Origin: Cordilura impudica | Taxonomy: Eukaryota; Arthropoda; Insecta; Diptera; Scathophagidae | NCBI GenBank assembly: GCA_963682025.1 | Contig: OY821518.1 | Coordinates: 13,086,100 to 13,150,099, forward strand | DNA length: 64,000 nucleotides | Direction of reading: 5' to 3' | Part shown: positions 43,640 through 54,738 of the stretch, in pieces | How the letters are laid out: the number at the start of each line of letters is the position of its first letter | Position numbering within the stretch: position 1 is the stretch's first letter | The notes under the pieces: model-generated | Database searches by the model: none | The model's input: the letters and a program-made list of their open reading frames with translations, nothing else | Told to the model about the DNA's origin: nothing | Made by a program: the position numbers and the translations under genes

Positions 43640-45885
43640 AAACACTTAAATTTAATATACAGTATGGATACTATTAATGATCAAGTTACATTCTTGCAAA
43701 ACAATATTACGTCAATCTTCAATGAATGTGTACCACAAAAAACGAGAACAATTAAAGTTAAACAACCTCCTTGGTTCAATTCCGCTATAAAAAATCTTAT
43801 TGATAAGGGGGAACTAGCATAAAAACGATGGAAAAAATATGAAACTTCCGAACTACATCAAATATTTAAAAACTTAAGAAATAAAGTAGTACATCTGATG
43901 AGCGTCGCAAAATCAACATATTACAAACAAAAGTTCTCTTCGGCTATCGGATGTAAACAAAAATGGAAGAAAATACGGGAAATTGGTTTAAATTCCAAAC
44001 CTATACATAACATTAATGTGGATATTGATGTAAATGTCCTGAACCGGAGTTTTGTTGAAATTTGTGTAGATAAACCCAACCAGAATCCCTATGAGAGTAT
44101 ATCCACTGTGTACATCGAAAATAGTTTCTTTTTTCGATGTGTTGATCAGTATGAGGTCGTGAAAAGTTTTTCGGCTATTAAGTCAAATGCTGTTGGTGTA
44201 GACGAAGTAAACCCCAAGTTTATAAAAAGAGTTCTTTCACCTATTACCTATTTTCACACACATATTCAACACAGCTCTTATGAAATCTACCTTCCCAGAT
44301 ATGTGGAAACATTCCAAAATAATACCAATTCCTAAAGCAAATAACGAATTTCATCCTATTGCAATTCTCTCTTTCCTTTCCAAAGTCCTAGAAAACCTCA
44401 TGCACAGGCTAATGGATGATCATATCAACCGTCTTGGTCTCCTATCCGAACGACAGTCGGGTTTTAGACAGGGTAGGAGTTGTATTACTGCATTGATCGA
44501 CGTGGTTGAACATCTGAGAAGCAAACTTAATTGTAACATGATCTCTTTTCTTGTGATTTTGGATCATAGCAAAGCATTCGACACCGTCGACCATGCGATA
44601 CTTATTTCTAAGCTCGATAAACTTTTGAATTTTTCTATATCTGCCTGTAAACTTATTCGGTCATAACTCTCCAATAGATATCAATCTGTATCTCTCAATG
44701 GAAAAATATCTGAAGCACTAAATGTTGAAAGAGGAGTACCACAAGGTTCAGTACTTGGGCCCTTACTTTTCTGCATGTACATAAATGATATATGAAATGT
44801 TCCCCAATACTGCAATATCCATATGTACGCAGACGATGTTCAACTATATGCTAGTGCTAAATGTATGGATGTCAACAACTGTATAGGATCTATTAACAAC
44901 GACTTAACGAACATTCATAATTGGGCTAGGTTTAATGGTTTGTGTCTAAATCCAACTAAGTCAAAATGTATACTCATATCGAGAAATAACGTGACACTCG
45001 AATTTGACGAGAATATAAAAGTTGGCGATACAAATATTGTTTTCGTTCAAAGCACAACAAATCTAGGAATAATTTTCAATACTCAACTTTCATGGACAAA
45101 CCACATAAACTCTGTTGTTGGAAAGGTACATGCGATGTTAAGGAATCTTTGGGCTGTCCAATTGTCAACGCCATTTGAGATAAGAATGCTTTTAGCAAAA
45201 AATTAACTTATACCTGTCCTTCTTTATGGCTGTGAAATAATTGCAAACTGTAATAGTTTATACCAGAAAGCTTAATATGGCATACAATAATATAGCTCGA
45301 TACGTTTTTAGAAAGAAAAGAACTTATAGTATATCGTTATATTCATACAAACTGTATAATGTGCGCTTTGATGACCTACTAAAAAACCGATGTCTTACTC
45401 TGATGCACAAGATTGTTCATTAGGCTGAACCAGATTATTTATTTAAGTTAATAAATTTTGCAAGATCACCTCGTGGAAAGAATCTTGTCAATCCATTCTT
45501 TAATGATGACGTCTCAAAGAGACAATTCTTTATCTATACAATTGGTCTTTGGAACAAACTACCTAACACAACACAGACAATTAGCAACACACATCGTTTT
45601 AAAAAGGAATTATTAAAACTATGTGCCTAAAGTAGTATATTTTATTTAAAGTTTCAGTTTTAAAGTTTAATATTGCAATGTTTCTTGTTAAATTTGTTTT
45701 CCTTTTTTGTACTTTCTTTTATTCTTGGAAATTCAAATTATAAACTATTAAAAATAAATTGAAATTGTACCCATTTGTAATAAATGTAACTTAGATCCTA
45801 CTATCGTAACTTATAAGAATTTATTCTTGTTGTGTTAGAATTACAAAAATTAAATAAATAAATAAATAAAAAAATAACCGGAAAT
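43640..45885 (+). mobile_element. Jockey-like LINE, 5'-truncated, inserted in RTE
   Basis: Starts in the linker before RT and ends with an A-rich TAAATAAATAAATAAA tail (45850-45872). RTE sequence resumes at once after the tail. An AAAAAATGAAAC-like sequence at about 42310-42321 and AAAAAATAACC at 45866-45876 may be the target duplication. Related to the minus-strand element at 4090-6420. Confidence 0.83.
43680..45606 (+). pseudogene. Jockey-like reverse transcriptase, several breaks
   Basis: Pieces: linker and RT start (43898-44335, VGVDEVNPKFIKR), 44280-44666 (RPIAILSFLSK-like with PIAILSFLSKVLE, RQSGFRQGRSC, LDHSKAFDTVDHAIL), then after a stop ERGVPQGSVLGPLLF (44724-44770), MYADDVQLYASA with the catalytic box (44823), NLGIIFNTQLSWTNHI, then 45241-45423 (YNNIARYVFRKKRTYSIS). 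At least three stops or frame changes. The catalytic residues are still readable, so decay is moderate. Confidence 0.87.
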
Positions 45886-45886
45886 C

Positions 45887-46383
45887 GAAATACTGCAAAA
45901 CGTACAAGATGACTTTAATTTGCACAAAAAATTAAAGAAAGACGCCGGAATATATAAAAGGACATCTGCAGCAATTCTGTTTGACGACAATAATGAGCCT
46001 GTATTCGAGATGGAGGATAAAAAACACATTTGGAGAGATTATGTTGCGAAACTATTTACTGATGACGATCTATGACGCATATACCCATATATCTGGAGCA
46101 CCAATCACTAGATGTGAAGTGGAATACGCAATCAACTCGCTAAAGGACAAAAAGACAACAGATGCAGATAAAATCCACTCCGAAGGAATGGGTACTCGAG
46201 AAGCGATACTTGGTATTCAGGTACTGATTCAAAACTGTCGAGATGTGCATAAAGATGTCTTCCTCTGCTTTATTGACTATGATAAAGCCTTCGATACTGT
46301 TCAACATGACAAGCATATGGAAACATTAACATCTCTTGGAATTGACGAGAAGGAAAGACTATGTCTAAAAAATCTCTACTAGC
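45887..46383 (+). pseudogene. RTE linker and RT start, with internal deletion
   Basis: NVQDDFNLHKKLKKDAGIYK, then EMEDKKHIWRDYVAKLF, then 45981-46382: CEVEYAINSLKDKK, then GMGTREAILGIQVLI, FLCFIDYDKAFDTVQHDKHME. Compared with the copy at 18222-21200, about 90-100 residues between KIHSE and GMGTREA are missing. It breaks at the SINE. Confidence 0.82.
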
Positions 46384-46551
46384 ACCAGTCAGCACGAGTA
46401 GGTAGCGTGCTCGCCTATCATGCGGGGGTCGTGGGTTCGATTCCCACCAGAGGCTTTGGTGTGTCGCTGAAAAAAAAAACAAGCCAAATTAGAATCTGCA
46501 GACAAGCCACTTGGCTTCGCGGAATTAGGCTTAAAAAAAAAATAAATAAAA
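46384..46551 (+). mobile_element. tRNA-derived SINE
   Basis: A tRNA-like head: anticodon-type stem-loop CTCGC-CTATCAT-GCGGG (46410-46426) and T-arm GTGGG-TTCGATT-CCCAC (46431-46447), with polymerase III box B GGTTCGATTCC at 46434-46444. CCAGAGGC then ends the tRNA-like part, followed by an unrelated body and an A-rich tail (about 46530-46551). It interrupts the RTE RT after CLKNLY. The acceptor and D arms have decayed, so it is a SINE and not a functional tRNA gene. Target duplication not clear. Confidence 0.8.
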
Positions 46552-47480
46552 AAAAAAAATAGTAAACTCGCTGAAGAAATGGCCATCTCAAAAAGAGTAA
46601 GACAGGGATGTATACTATTCTACTTTTGAACATATATTCAAAGAAAATATTTCGAGAATCAATTGAAGGAGAAAGAATAGGAATTACATACGATATGCTG
46701 ACGACACCACGTTATTGGCAAGCACTATAACTGAGCTACAGAAGCTGCTCGACTAACGTTCATATGGCTTGAGAATCAACATTAAAAAGACAAAATACAT
46801 GGTTATCAGCAAAAAAAAAAAATGTACGCGACAGCATGACACTAAAAATAAGAAACACGGACATCGAAAGATAAATGGGACGCATCAAAGGAAACAAGAT
46901 GTCGCATGGAGACGGCGAGAGATACATTTTTTAAATACAAGGTATTGACCAGCCACGATATTAATATAACAATAAAGTCATGGCTTATGACTTATTATAT
47001 GCGTCTTATTATATGCGGTGAAAGTATGGACACTTAAAGCAACGGATAAGAAAACATTAGAAGCTTTTGAAATGTGGATATACAGATAACTTGGACTGAA
47101 CGCGACCCAAATAGTGAAGTACTGAAGAGAATGAATTTGGTCCGACAACTAATTAACACTGTCAAAATTATAAAAATCTCGTTTTGGGACATATAATGAG
47201 AAACGATATATATAAATTTCTTCAAAAAATTCTAGAAGGTAAAATTGAATGAAGATGCACGAGAGGCAGAAGAGAGTTTTCCTGGTTGAAATATACTCAA
47301 GATTGGACAGGCTATCATGATGAGCTAAATCTCCTAAATGCTGCCAAAAACGGAGAAGAATTTCTCAACTGCTACAAAATTTATTACTTTTATAATTTCT
47401 AAAAATTGTTACATGTTATCCAAAAGTTTTAAAATTGTATTTGCATGATCGCTTACATTCGAACAATGGATTGTAAACAA
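46552..47480 (+). pseudogene. RTE RT end and C-terminus
   Basis: KLAEEMAISKRVRQGCIL-like sequence resumes after the SINE, then a box equivalent to YADDTTLLAST around 46695-46725, then INIKKTKYMVIS and a C-terminal CTRGRREFSWLKYTQDWTG (47253-47310). Many frameshifts. The 3' end has CATTCGAACAATGG and a GGAGAAGAAGAATGA motif (47456-47495), shared with the first copy. Confidence 0.78.
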
Positions 47481-47640
47481 AGGAGAAGAAGAATGATTTT
47501 TATTGTAGCCTTGAATAAAGGGCAACAATCTCGGAAAATAAAGTTTCAAAATTATTGGCCAATTTCTGTGAAAATTTTATATTTATATAAGGAATAACAC
47601 TCTTGTAAAGTGTTATATATATACCAATTTAAATCTTTAT

Positions 47641-48453
47641 CAAGTAAGAAAATTATAGTCGGTCTAGACCGACTATCCGTTACCCTATACCATGGTTTAG
47701 AGACCCTGTCTTTCCGGTCCAACTAACTGAATATAAAAAATAAGCATAAACCAAATTTGAGTGGAATTGTTATTAATTTTTTGGCTCCAGATTTGAAAAA
47801 GTTCATATCGGGTGTTATATTTACATGGAGACTAGGTCGAAAAATGGACCGATCCTGACCATATTCTGTCACTTATAGTCACTTATTTTTTGAAAAAATA
47901 TACACAAACCAAATTTGAGAAAAATCTGTGCAATATTTTTGATTCTTGATAGATTTAAGTGAAGCTCGGGAAACATATCTATATGGGGCCTATGACCAAG
48001 AATTGTCCTATAGGGATTATTTTTGGACTACTGATTAATGGATACAATAAACACATATAAACCCATTTTGACTAAGATCTATGTGATAATTTGAATCTTA
48101 TCGCAATTTATGTCAATTTCATATGGGTCATTTGTATGGGGACTAGGTCTGAACATGGACCGAATTTCACCAATTTCAATAGCGTTCATCCTATGGCCGA
48201 TGAAAGCTTATATACCAAATTTCATCAATATATTCATATTTGCTCCTGTAGTTTGATTACAAGCTTTACATGGACACACAGGCGGACGGACGGACGGACG
48301 GACATTGCTAAATCGACTTAGAAAGTGATTCTTAGAAAGTGATTCTAAGTCGATCGGTATAATAAAAGATGGGTCTAGGTCAAATATTTTTGATAGTTAC
48401 AAATAGCAGCACAAAGCCATTATACCAAAACCACATAGTGGTATAGGGTATAA
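47641..48453 (+). repeat. GTCY repeat type 1, longest copy
   Basis: Full-length copy: CAAGTAAGAAAATTATAGTC with GGTCTAGACCGAC just inside, then the body, a GGACGGACGGACGGACATTG run (48285-48306), and ends ACCACATAGTGGTATAGGGT. The frame 48091-48321 inside it is spurious and equals the one in 21335-22073. Confidence 0.85.
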
Positions 48454-48871
48454 AAGGAAGTGCACTGTTTCTTGTTAAGAAAAAAAATTATGAAAATTAT
48501 GTCCAAATTATTTTATTTTTAGTTAATTATTCCTTCCTTTATACCCTTTTTCGTTCCTTCACTTTTCCGGTAAAGTTTGTGTAATGACAGAAGTCGCAGT
48601 CTCGCTTCTGCCAACACTTCTAGTAGTAGCTCATCATTGTATTCCCGCTTAATCATACCCTTTTCTTTGACTAACCCTGTGAACACACAATGCCGTTGCA
48701 TACGGTCAACCGTTGTATAGTGTCAGTTTTTGAGAGGGTATACAAAGAGCATCGCCAGGTCAATCTGGGACTGGATTGGCAGCCGTGCCAGTGCAAACTA
48801 GGTAAGATTTAACGCATACTCCATTCTTACAGTAGAAGCATGCCATTCGAGGCAGCTTCTCCGAAAATCCT
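48454..48871. other. Unassigned, edge of minisatellite
   Basis: 48730-48871 is richer in G and C than its surroundings and may be a diverged extension of the adjacent 75-base array. No gene recognised. Confidence 0.4.
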
Positions 48872-49560
48872 GTGAAGAGTTCTGTACCAGGTCCCTTACA
48901 GGTACTTACATTGTCCTGCAAGGACGAACATTCTTCGAGAATCTTGGTGAAGTGTGCCGTTCCAGGTCAATTACAGATCCTTCTATGGTCCTGCAAGGAC
49001 GACTATCCTTCGAGGATCTTACTGAAGTGTGCTGTTCCAGCTCATTGCCCTATAAAGACGAACATCCTTCGAGAATCTTTGTGAAATGTGTCGTTCCAGG
49101 TCAATTACAGATCCTGCCAAGGTCCTGAATGGAGGAATATTTTTTGAGGATCTTGGTGAAGTGCGCCGTTCCAGGTCACTTAAATAACCTACAATTATCC
49201 TGCAAGGACGAATATCTTTGAGGTTCTTTTTAAATGTGCCGTATCAGGTCGCATACAGGTCCTGCCATTGTTCTGTAAGCACAAACTTCCTTCGAGAATC
49301 ACGGTTAACTCATTATCCTGCAAAGACGAACAGCCGAAGAGGATTATGTGGAATGTGCCGTTCCAGGCTACTTACAGATCCTGGCATTATAATTTAACTA
49401 AGAATATCTTTCGAAGATCCTGGCATGTGTGGCGTTCCAGGTCGCTTACAAATTCTGTCGTTATTCTGCAGTCATTAGACCTCGATCTATAAAGACAGTT
49501 GATCGATCTACCGCTCTGAAGCGCGCCGTTCCAGGTAGCTCATGGATTCTTACATTTCAA
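48872..49560. repeat. Minisatellite, about nine 75-base units
   Basis: Units share GTGCCGTTCCAGGTC, TTACAGATCCTG, TCCTGCAAGGACGAA and CTTCGAGAATCTTG. Unit starts are near 48872, 48946, 49019 (short), 49080, 49155, 49229, 49303 (short), 49347, 49423 and 49521. As 75 is divisible by three, one frame (48872-49084) reads the unit as KCAVPGQLQIL--SCKDE; later units are broken by indels. GC content is clearly above the surroundings. I do not recognise the source; a decayed repeat-protein exon or a satellite are both possible. Confidence 0.8.
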
Positions 49561-50029
49561 ATATATGTGAAATTTTGTAGCTTAACAACACTAAAAAGAT
49601 TATTATACCCTCCACCTCGTCCCTTACTCCCGTCTCGTCGACCTCTGGCCCCAAGAGTTTATCCCAGCAATCGAAGGAAACTTATCGTTACAAAAAATTT
49701 TCGGAATATGGGGAAAAAAAAATTTTTTTTTTTAATACAAATGTTCTTTGATTGTTTTTCCCCTTTTTTTTTTTTGTTATTTTCAAAATGAATACTAAAA
49801 ACTTTTTGCAGGAAAGAAGCTTCAAAAAAATAAAAAAAAAAATGCAAAATGTGTAAACATAAAACAAAACAACCCGACCTGACTTATAGATGGCGGCAGT
49901 ATTTTGAAACAAATTTCTTTGATGAAAAGTGGCAACTTTGTAAAACATATGTTTTAAGTTTCTAGGCGCCACACGTTGTTTCATATATTTTTTGAGCCAG
50001 TGAATTAATAAACATGGAAACAATTGGTC
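49561..50029. other. Unassigned, T- and A-rich
   Basis: Reading frames over 49659-50023 are lysine/phenylalanine-rich shadows on both strands. The last 100 bases are the 5' flank of the mariner relic; a terminal repeat is not clear. Confidence 0.4.
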
Positions 50030-50835
50030 ACCGTTAGTAATTCAATATTTTCATTTGAAAGGTCTTAGTCCAACCAACATAACAGCCGAGCTATATTCAC
50101 CGTGGTGTCGAATCTAGGTAGAAACAGTTAAGAAAATCCACATAATGGAATTCGATGATCGTCGACTGAAGGTGCGTGAACTAGCTAAAATGATAGGCAT
50201 TTCAAAAGTTGCTAAGCATTTCATACTAACCAAAAATTTGGAGATTAGAAAGCTGCCGCAAGATGGGTGCCGGGTTTGCTTACAATAGAACAAAAACAGC
50301 GTCGTGAAGATGTTTGAATATTTAGAGTGTTTGGCGATGTTTCACTGCAATAAAGCCGATTCTTTGCGTCGATTCGTAACCATGGGTAAGGCATGGGTCA
50401 ACCACTTCACATCTGAGACAAAGAAACAGTCAAAACAGTGGACTGAAATAGGGGAATCGTTTCCAAAAAAGGCGAGGATAGTTTCATCTACGGGCAAGAT
50501 TATGGCGTCTGGTTTTTGGGATGCGCGTGGGATAATTTTTATTGATTATCTTCAAAACGAAAAAACAATCAACGGCCAGTATTATGCTAACTTATTGCAG
50601 CGTTTAAGTGATTAAACAAAGGGAAAAACCCGCATTTGTAGAAAAGTAAATTGTTGTTTCATCAGGACAATGCACAAATTCACTCATACCATACTGCATC
50701 TCGTATTGAAAAAAATTTGCTAACAATGAAGTGGAGTCACTAGTTGATGGCTATCTTAAGGAAAAAGTGCATCAAGCTGAAAGGGGATTATGTTGAGAAA
50801 TAAAGAAAACATTTCCCAAACTTATTGCCATAAGG
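50030..50835 (+). pseudogene. DD34D mariner transposase relic
   Basis: Reads FHLKGLSPTNITAELYSP, EFDDRRLKVRELAKMIGISK, then the open piece 50304-50615: CNKADSLRRFVTMGKAWVNHF, TKKQSKQWTEIGESFPKKAR, SSTGKIMASGFWDARGIIFIDYL, TINGQYYANLLQRLSD, then a broken VNCCFIRTMHKFTHT. The SETMAR-like layout marks the DD34D mariner branch, distinct from the DD41D elements here. The first catalytic motif VDETW is MGKAW, so the Asp is lost. Several stops. Confidence 0.82.
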
Positions 50836-51504
50836 ATTACAATTAAGTTTTCAATTAAATTATTTAATAAACTAAGACAGAAATCATTTGCAGCAGCAAT
50901 ATTAATTTTGAAATGATCAACTTAATAGTTGTCAATATATTTAAACCAGAATACAGAGAAAAATATTTGTGAATTACTGGAAATATTTTGTTCGAGAAAT
51001 AAATATCAACATATATATCATTAATACCAAAGCTTACAACCGTAGAAGGACATATGATCATTTTTGTAAGTTGATAAAAAAAATACTCAAATATAAACAA
51101 CAACAAAGAAAAATATGTTGCAACTTGCACAATATAAAATGCAAAAAAAAAAAAGTATTTGTGGTAAAGGTATGAAATGAGGAAAATGATAAAGTATACA
51201 CTGTCGGGTAAAGTACTCATTGCAAATACTAAATGTTCATACAAGACAATGCGCCACAAACAACTTATGTGTTAAAATATACTTTAGTTTTTTTTATGTG
51301 TTGTTGTTGTTGTTTGGAGTCAGTTAACATTTAGTCAAAAGAAGACGTTGATGTAGAAGAAGAAGAAGCCAGTTAGTCAGTCAGCCAGAGTACTCATATC
51401 ACAGAGTTGAGACGTACTTTTTTTTAGTATAGTATGACTGACATAAAAGGGTGACACTTAATTATAAATCTGCCTTTTTCGAATAGTATAGACATGATTG
51501 TGCA
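50836..51504. other. Unassigned; AT-rich
   Basis: Contains a (TGT)n microsatellite at about 51299-51317 and (GAA)n at 51355-51367. The overlapping frames of 50864-51259 lack recognisable domains and are dominated by I, F, K and Y. Confidence 0.4.
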
Positions 51505-51790
51505 CAGCTGGGCGGAATTGACGAAATGCTGAAAAATATACTCCAGAAAAAGTGAGTATAGGGTTTGATAGCACTATATTAACGCTTTCAAAAAAAAAAA
51601 AAAAAAAAAATGCTACGGGATTTTTGGAGATATGGCAATTTGAGCGATTTTTCGAGAACACTTAATAGCATTTTGTGGCGGTTTTTTGTGCTCATTTGGC
51701 GAATTTTTTTTTTTTTTTTTTTTTTCAATAACAAAAAAACTTGAACTTTAAGTGCTCAATAAACCCTATTGAAACCCAATTTATTTATTT
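51505..51790 (+). repeat. Dispersed short repeat (inverted copy at 56870-57110)
   Basis: Shares GGGCGGAATTGACGAA, ATACTCCA, a GCGATTTTTCGA block, a T run at 51706-51726 and GTGCTCAATAAACCCTATTG with the reverse complement of 56870-57110. No coding potential; possibly a MITE. Confidence 0.6.
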
Positions 51791-52940
51791 TTTTTTTTAT
51801 AATCTGTTTTATTCCCGAAATCGTTTTATACTGGAAATAATTCACGTAGCAACTTTTAATGGATATTCCTCTTGGAAACTTTTGGAAAATACTTCAACCT
51901 TGTTGTAAGACTTTGGTTTGGAGAAAAATTCGATATTCGCGACTACTCATTATCGCGACGGCCCGGTTATCGTGACGACTTAATTTTTAGCATTGCAGGC
52001 TCTATCATCGTGACAGTTTACGAAAAATTTTTGCGACTTTTATGTATCTTTTTATTACAATCTCTTTAACCAAAAAAGGGAAATCCCCGTCTTTTGGTAT
52101 ATTAACCATTTTGGATGACTTTGTTCTTCAATTTTATCAGTTTATTCGTGTCATTTGCCGTCTAAATACATCTCTTAATATGGGAAAAGTTCAACATATT
52201 TTAAAGCCAACGATTTCTCAAAAACTAGAGATTTTAAAAAATTTAAAAGTTGAGATTCCATAAATTCTTCGGTTTACTGCATTATAAAGCAAGAAAATTC
52301 ATTAAAAAAGTTTGTACGTACAGCAGAAAGTGGCCCTGGCAAACGTTACACCTTAAAGAAAGCTGAGTACCCAAGAATGGAAAAAATGCTTTACAAGTGG
52401 TTTGTAAAACAAAGGGGGAAAAATGTTCCAATATTAGCACAGATTTTACGATCAAAAGACAGTATTAAAAAATTGATCAAACCAATTCAGGTTTCAGGAT
52501 GGTTGAAGAAATTTAAGCGTCGACATGGAATTAGATTTTTAAAAATTACGGGCGAGAAATTGTCTTCGAAACCTCATCTTCTTGATTCATTTGTGAAAGA
52601 CTTTAAGGATTACGTTGATGAGCATGGATTGACTCTTCACCAAATCTACAATGCCGATGAATCCGGTTTATATTATAGGATCTTTCCAAATCACACTCTT
52701 TTCACACGAAATGAGAAAACGGCTCCCGGAAGAAAAATATGTAAAGAGCGAATAACTTTTTTGCCCTGTTCAAATGCGAATGGCACAGACAAATTTAAAT
52801 TGTTGGTTGTTGGAAAATCGAAAAACCTACGTGCCTTTAAATGCTTTTTCAATAATCCTGTAATATACAAGTTCAGTAATAACGCCTGGATGACATCATT
52901 TATATTCAAGGATTTGTTCCATCACGAATTTGTTCTCCAC

Positions 52941-52998
52941 GTAAGTTAATTTTCACCAATTAGTAAAAGTAAGTTGTTCATAAGTAAAAATTTTTTAG
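52941..52998 (+). other. Candidate intron in the Tigger-like transposase
   Basis: GTAAGTTAATT at the 5' end and AAAAATTTTTTAG at the 3' end, 58 bases, within the usual fly minimum intron size. Removal joins LFHHEFVLH to VREFLA in frame between codons, restoring the link between the first and second catalytic blocks. The following TGA (six codons in) shows later decay. Confidence 0.65.
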
Positions 52999-53487
52999 GT
53001 CCGAGAATTTTTGGCTTGAAAAGGTCTGCCGCAAAAAGCAGTTTTGCTTTCAGATAACGCTACTTGTCACCCAGTTGAGAAACTAAAAAGTGATGGCAGT
53101 TTAATTATAGCAATGAATCTACCACCCAATTGCACTGCGCTTATTTAACCGTTAAATCAAAACGCTATCAACTTGGTCAAATTAAATTATAAAAAACAAC
53201 TGCTTGGCGAGAAGAGAACAAATTTGGAGCTAAAACTAAAAAACTTCTCAAAAATGCAGTTCACATTCTAGCTACGTCCTGGGATAAAATATCAGTGTCC
53301 AATAACCAAAAATCCTGGAACGCCTTGCTCGAATTCGGTAGTGAAAGGAGTGAAGAGGATAACATGCCCCTAAATATTTTACAAAATATAATTCAAGAAG
53401 AAAACTAAGATATTTCCACTATTGGTACACTCGTAGCTCAAATTGGTACGGAACATCTTTTCACGAATGCTGACATAAACAACTGTA

Positions 53488-53715
53488 CACACACAGAAAA
53501 AAATCGCCAACCGAATTATTCTAAATTTTAACAACTCCATTTTCGATTGTATCAACAGACACTTTATAGCAACTAACCATTATCTATTGTGATAAAATAT
53601 TTACTGTTAATACAATAGAAATGTAATTCTAATCAACTCAAAATTCGGTTATTATCTACATCGCAATTCGGTTGGCTATAAATTTGGTAGCCATACCAAA
53701 TCTGTTTTCTGTGTG
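53488..53715. mobile_element. MITE with CACACAGAAAA ends
   Basis: Ends CACACACAGAAAA and TTTTCTGTGTG with TA on both sides (TGTA on both sides if counted longer). CAACCGAATT occurs inverted inside both ends. Removing it together with one copy of the duplication restores an open coding frame of the host transposase (NNCIQEEF), which supports the borders. It has no coding capacity. Confidence 0.75.
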
Positions 53716-54295
53716 TATTCAAGAAGAATTTCATGTAGAAAGTAATGAGGAACAAATGGAATTATCAGATACGGAATCAGAGGATTTACACGATAGTGGT
53801 CATGAAGAAAACAAAATTAAAGTGGACGATGCTATAACATCGATAAACATATGCATACAATGGACTTTGAAAAATGACAGGCCGACAAGAGCACTCTTTG
53901 AACTACTTGATTCAGCTGTTGTTTTAAAAAATAATTTGCCAAAAAAGCAACTAAAAATCTCCAATTTCTTTAAAAATGTTTAAAATGTAAATACATATAT
54001 CAATAAATTTGAAAAATTTTAATTTGGGTTCTGTTCTCGCGACAGGGCTGGTTTTTACTTAGTAGCGAAAAACGTGCATTAAGAAACAATAAATTGACGG
54101 TTACACCAAAGGTACATGCGTTTTTTTTTTATATTATGAACTTTAATTTGTTCTAAAACTAATTCCAGTTTAAGACCGTGCACTCAGATTTCAAGACAAT
54201 ATGGATCAGATTTAAAAGAACACCTGGCTATTCTCGTTATGCGCATTTGTCGAAAAGAGCTATTTGTGAATACAGTCGCTTCATATTTATTATAA

Positions 54296-54650
54296 CTAGC
54301 AAATTCCAGCCCTCGAAATTCGAGTGCAAATTCTAGGAAATTTTATTTTTTCATTAAACAATTATAGCCAATTCACAAATCAACACAAAAAAAACAAACT
54401 CATTTTTATTACAAATACATTAACAAATTTAATAAACACACACATAGCATTGTATAATTTTATGTATGTGTTAGTAGCAACTTTAAATGCAATTTATTCA
54501 AAATAAAAGAAAAGATTTAAAAATCTGTAAATCTGCAAAACGGCTTAAAGGAAATACCTTTCAAATAATATACGTTTGGTCAAAATCAGGATAAAACGGT
54601 AGAACAAAACTTCGGTCACAAGAAATCGCCTAGCCTATTAATATTATAGA
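54296..54650 (-). mobile_element. Helitron-like element, complete
   Basis: On the minus strand it runs from TCTATAATATTAATAGGCTA to TTTGCTAG (usually CTGCTAG), hairpin CTCGAATTTCGAG; flanked by A and T in the expected order. 355 bases. Confidence 0.87.
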
Positions 54651-54738
54651 TTAAATTTACAATTTAATAATTATTTTTATTTGTTATTATTTTAAATATA
54701 AAATGAATTAGAACAAAAAACAAAAAACATATTATATA

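Larger units (their letters stand above)
41872..47480 (+). mobile_element. RTE-type LINE, second copy, interrupted by other elements
   Basis: RTE pieces in plus orientation: 41872-42320 (end of endonuclease, linker), 45868-46383 (linker and RT start), about 46552-47480 (RT end and C-terminus). They match the minus-strand copy at 18222-21200 block by block. Between the first two lie a mariner and a Jockey LINE (42331-45885); between the last two lies a SINE. It is 5'-truncated inside the endonuclease (starting at the TWKSPQD block) and has an internal RT deletion. Confidence 0.85.
52191..53983 (+). pseudogene. Tigger-like transposase (CENP-B helix-turn-helix, DDE)
   Basis: QHILKPTISQKLEILKNLK (52191-52262) is the first helix-turn-helix. 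The main frame from 52377 has a CENP-B type domain (SGWLKKFKRRHGIRFLKITGE), then YNADESGLYYRIFPN, with the first catalytic Asp, and ITFLPCSNANGTDKFKLLVVGKSKNLRAF. Then a 58-base segment with splice sites, VREFLA-stop-KGLPQKAVLLSDNATCH with the second Asp, NLPPNCTALI, and a broken stretch. The C-terminal part 53718-53983 (IQWTLKNDRPTRALFELL and KKQLKISNFFKN) ends the protein. Several stops and frameshifts make it dead. The layout matches Tigger-derived proteins. Confidence 0.82.
51930..54075 (+). mobile_element. Tigger/pogo-like transposon with intron and MITE
   Basis: A transposase in three parts (52191-53983). TTCGCGACTACTCA near 51934 and the reverse complement of 54050-54075 (CGCTACTAAG..GTCGCGAGAAC) could be diverged terminal repeats, so borders are approximate. 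A 228-base MITE is nested at 53488-53715. Confidence 0.6.

Noticed and set aside
46398..46455. Functional tRNA gene
   Set aside because: T-arm and anticodon-type stem are intact but the acceptor and D arms do not pair, and an A-rich SINE body follows.
46270..46633. Overlapping minus-strand frames containing RTHDPRMIGEHAT
   Set aside because: Antisense translation of the tRNA-derived SINE; a common false protein, not a gene.
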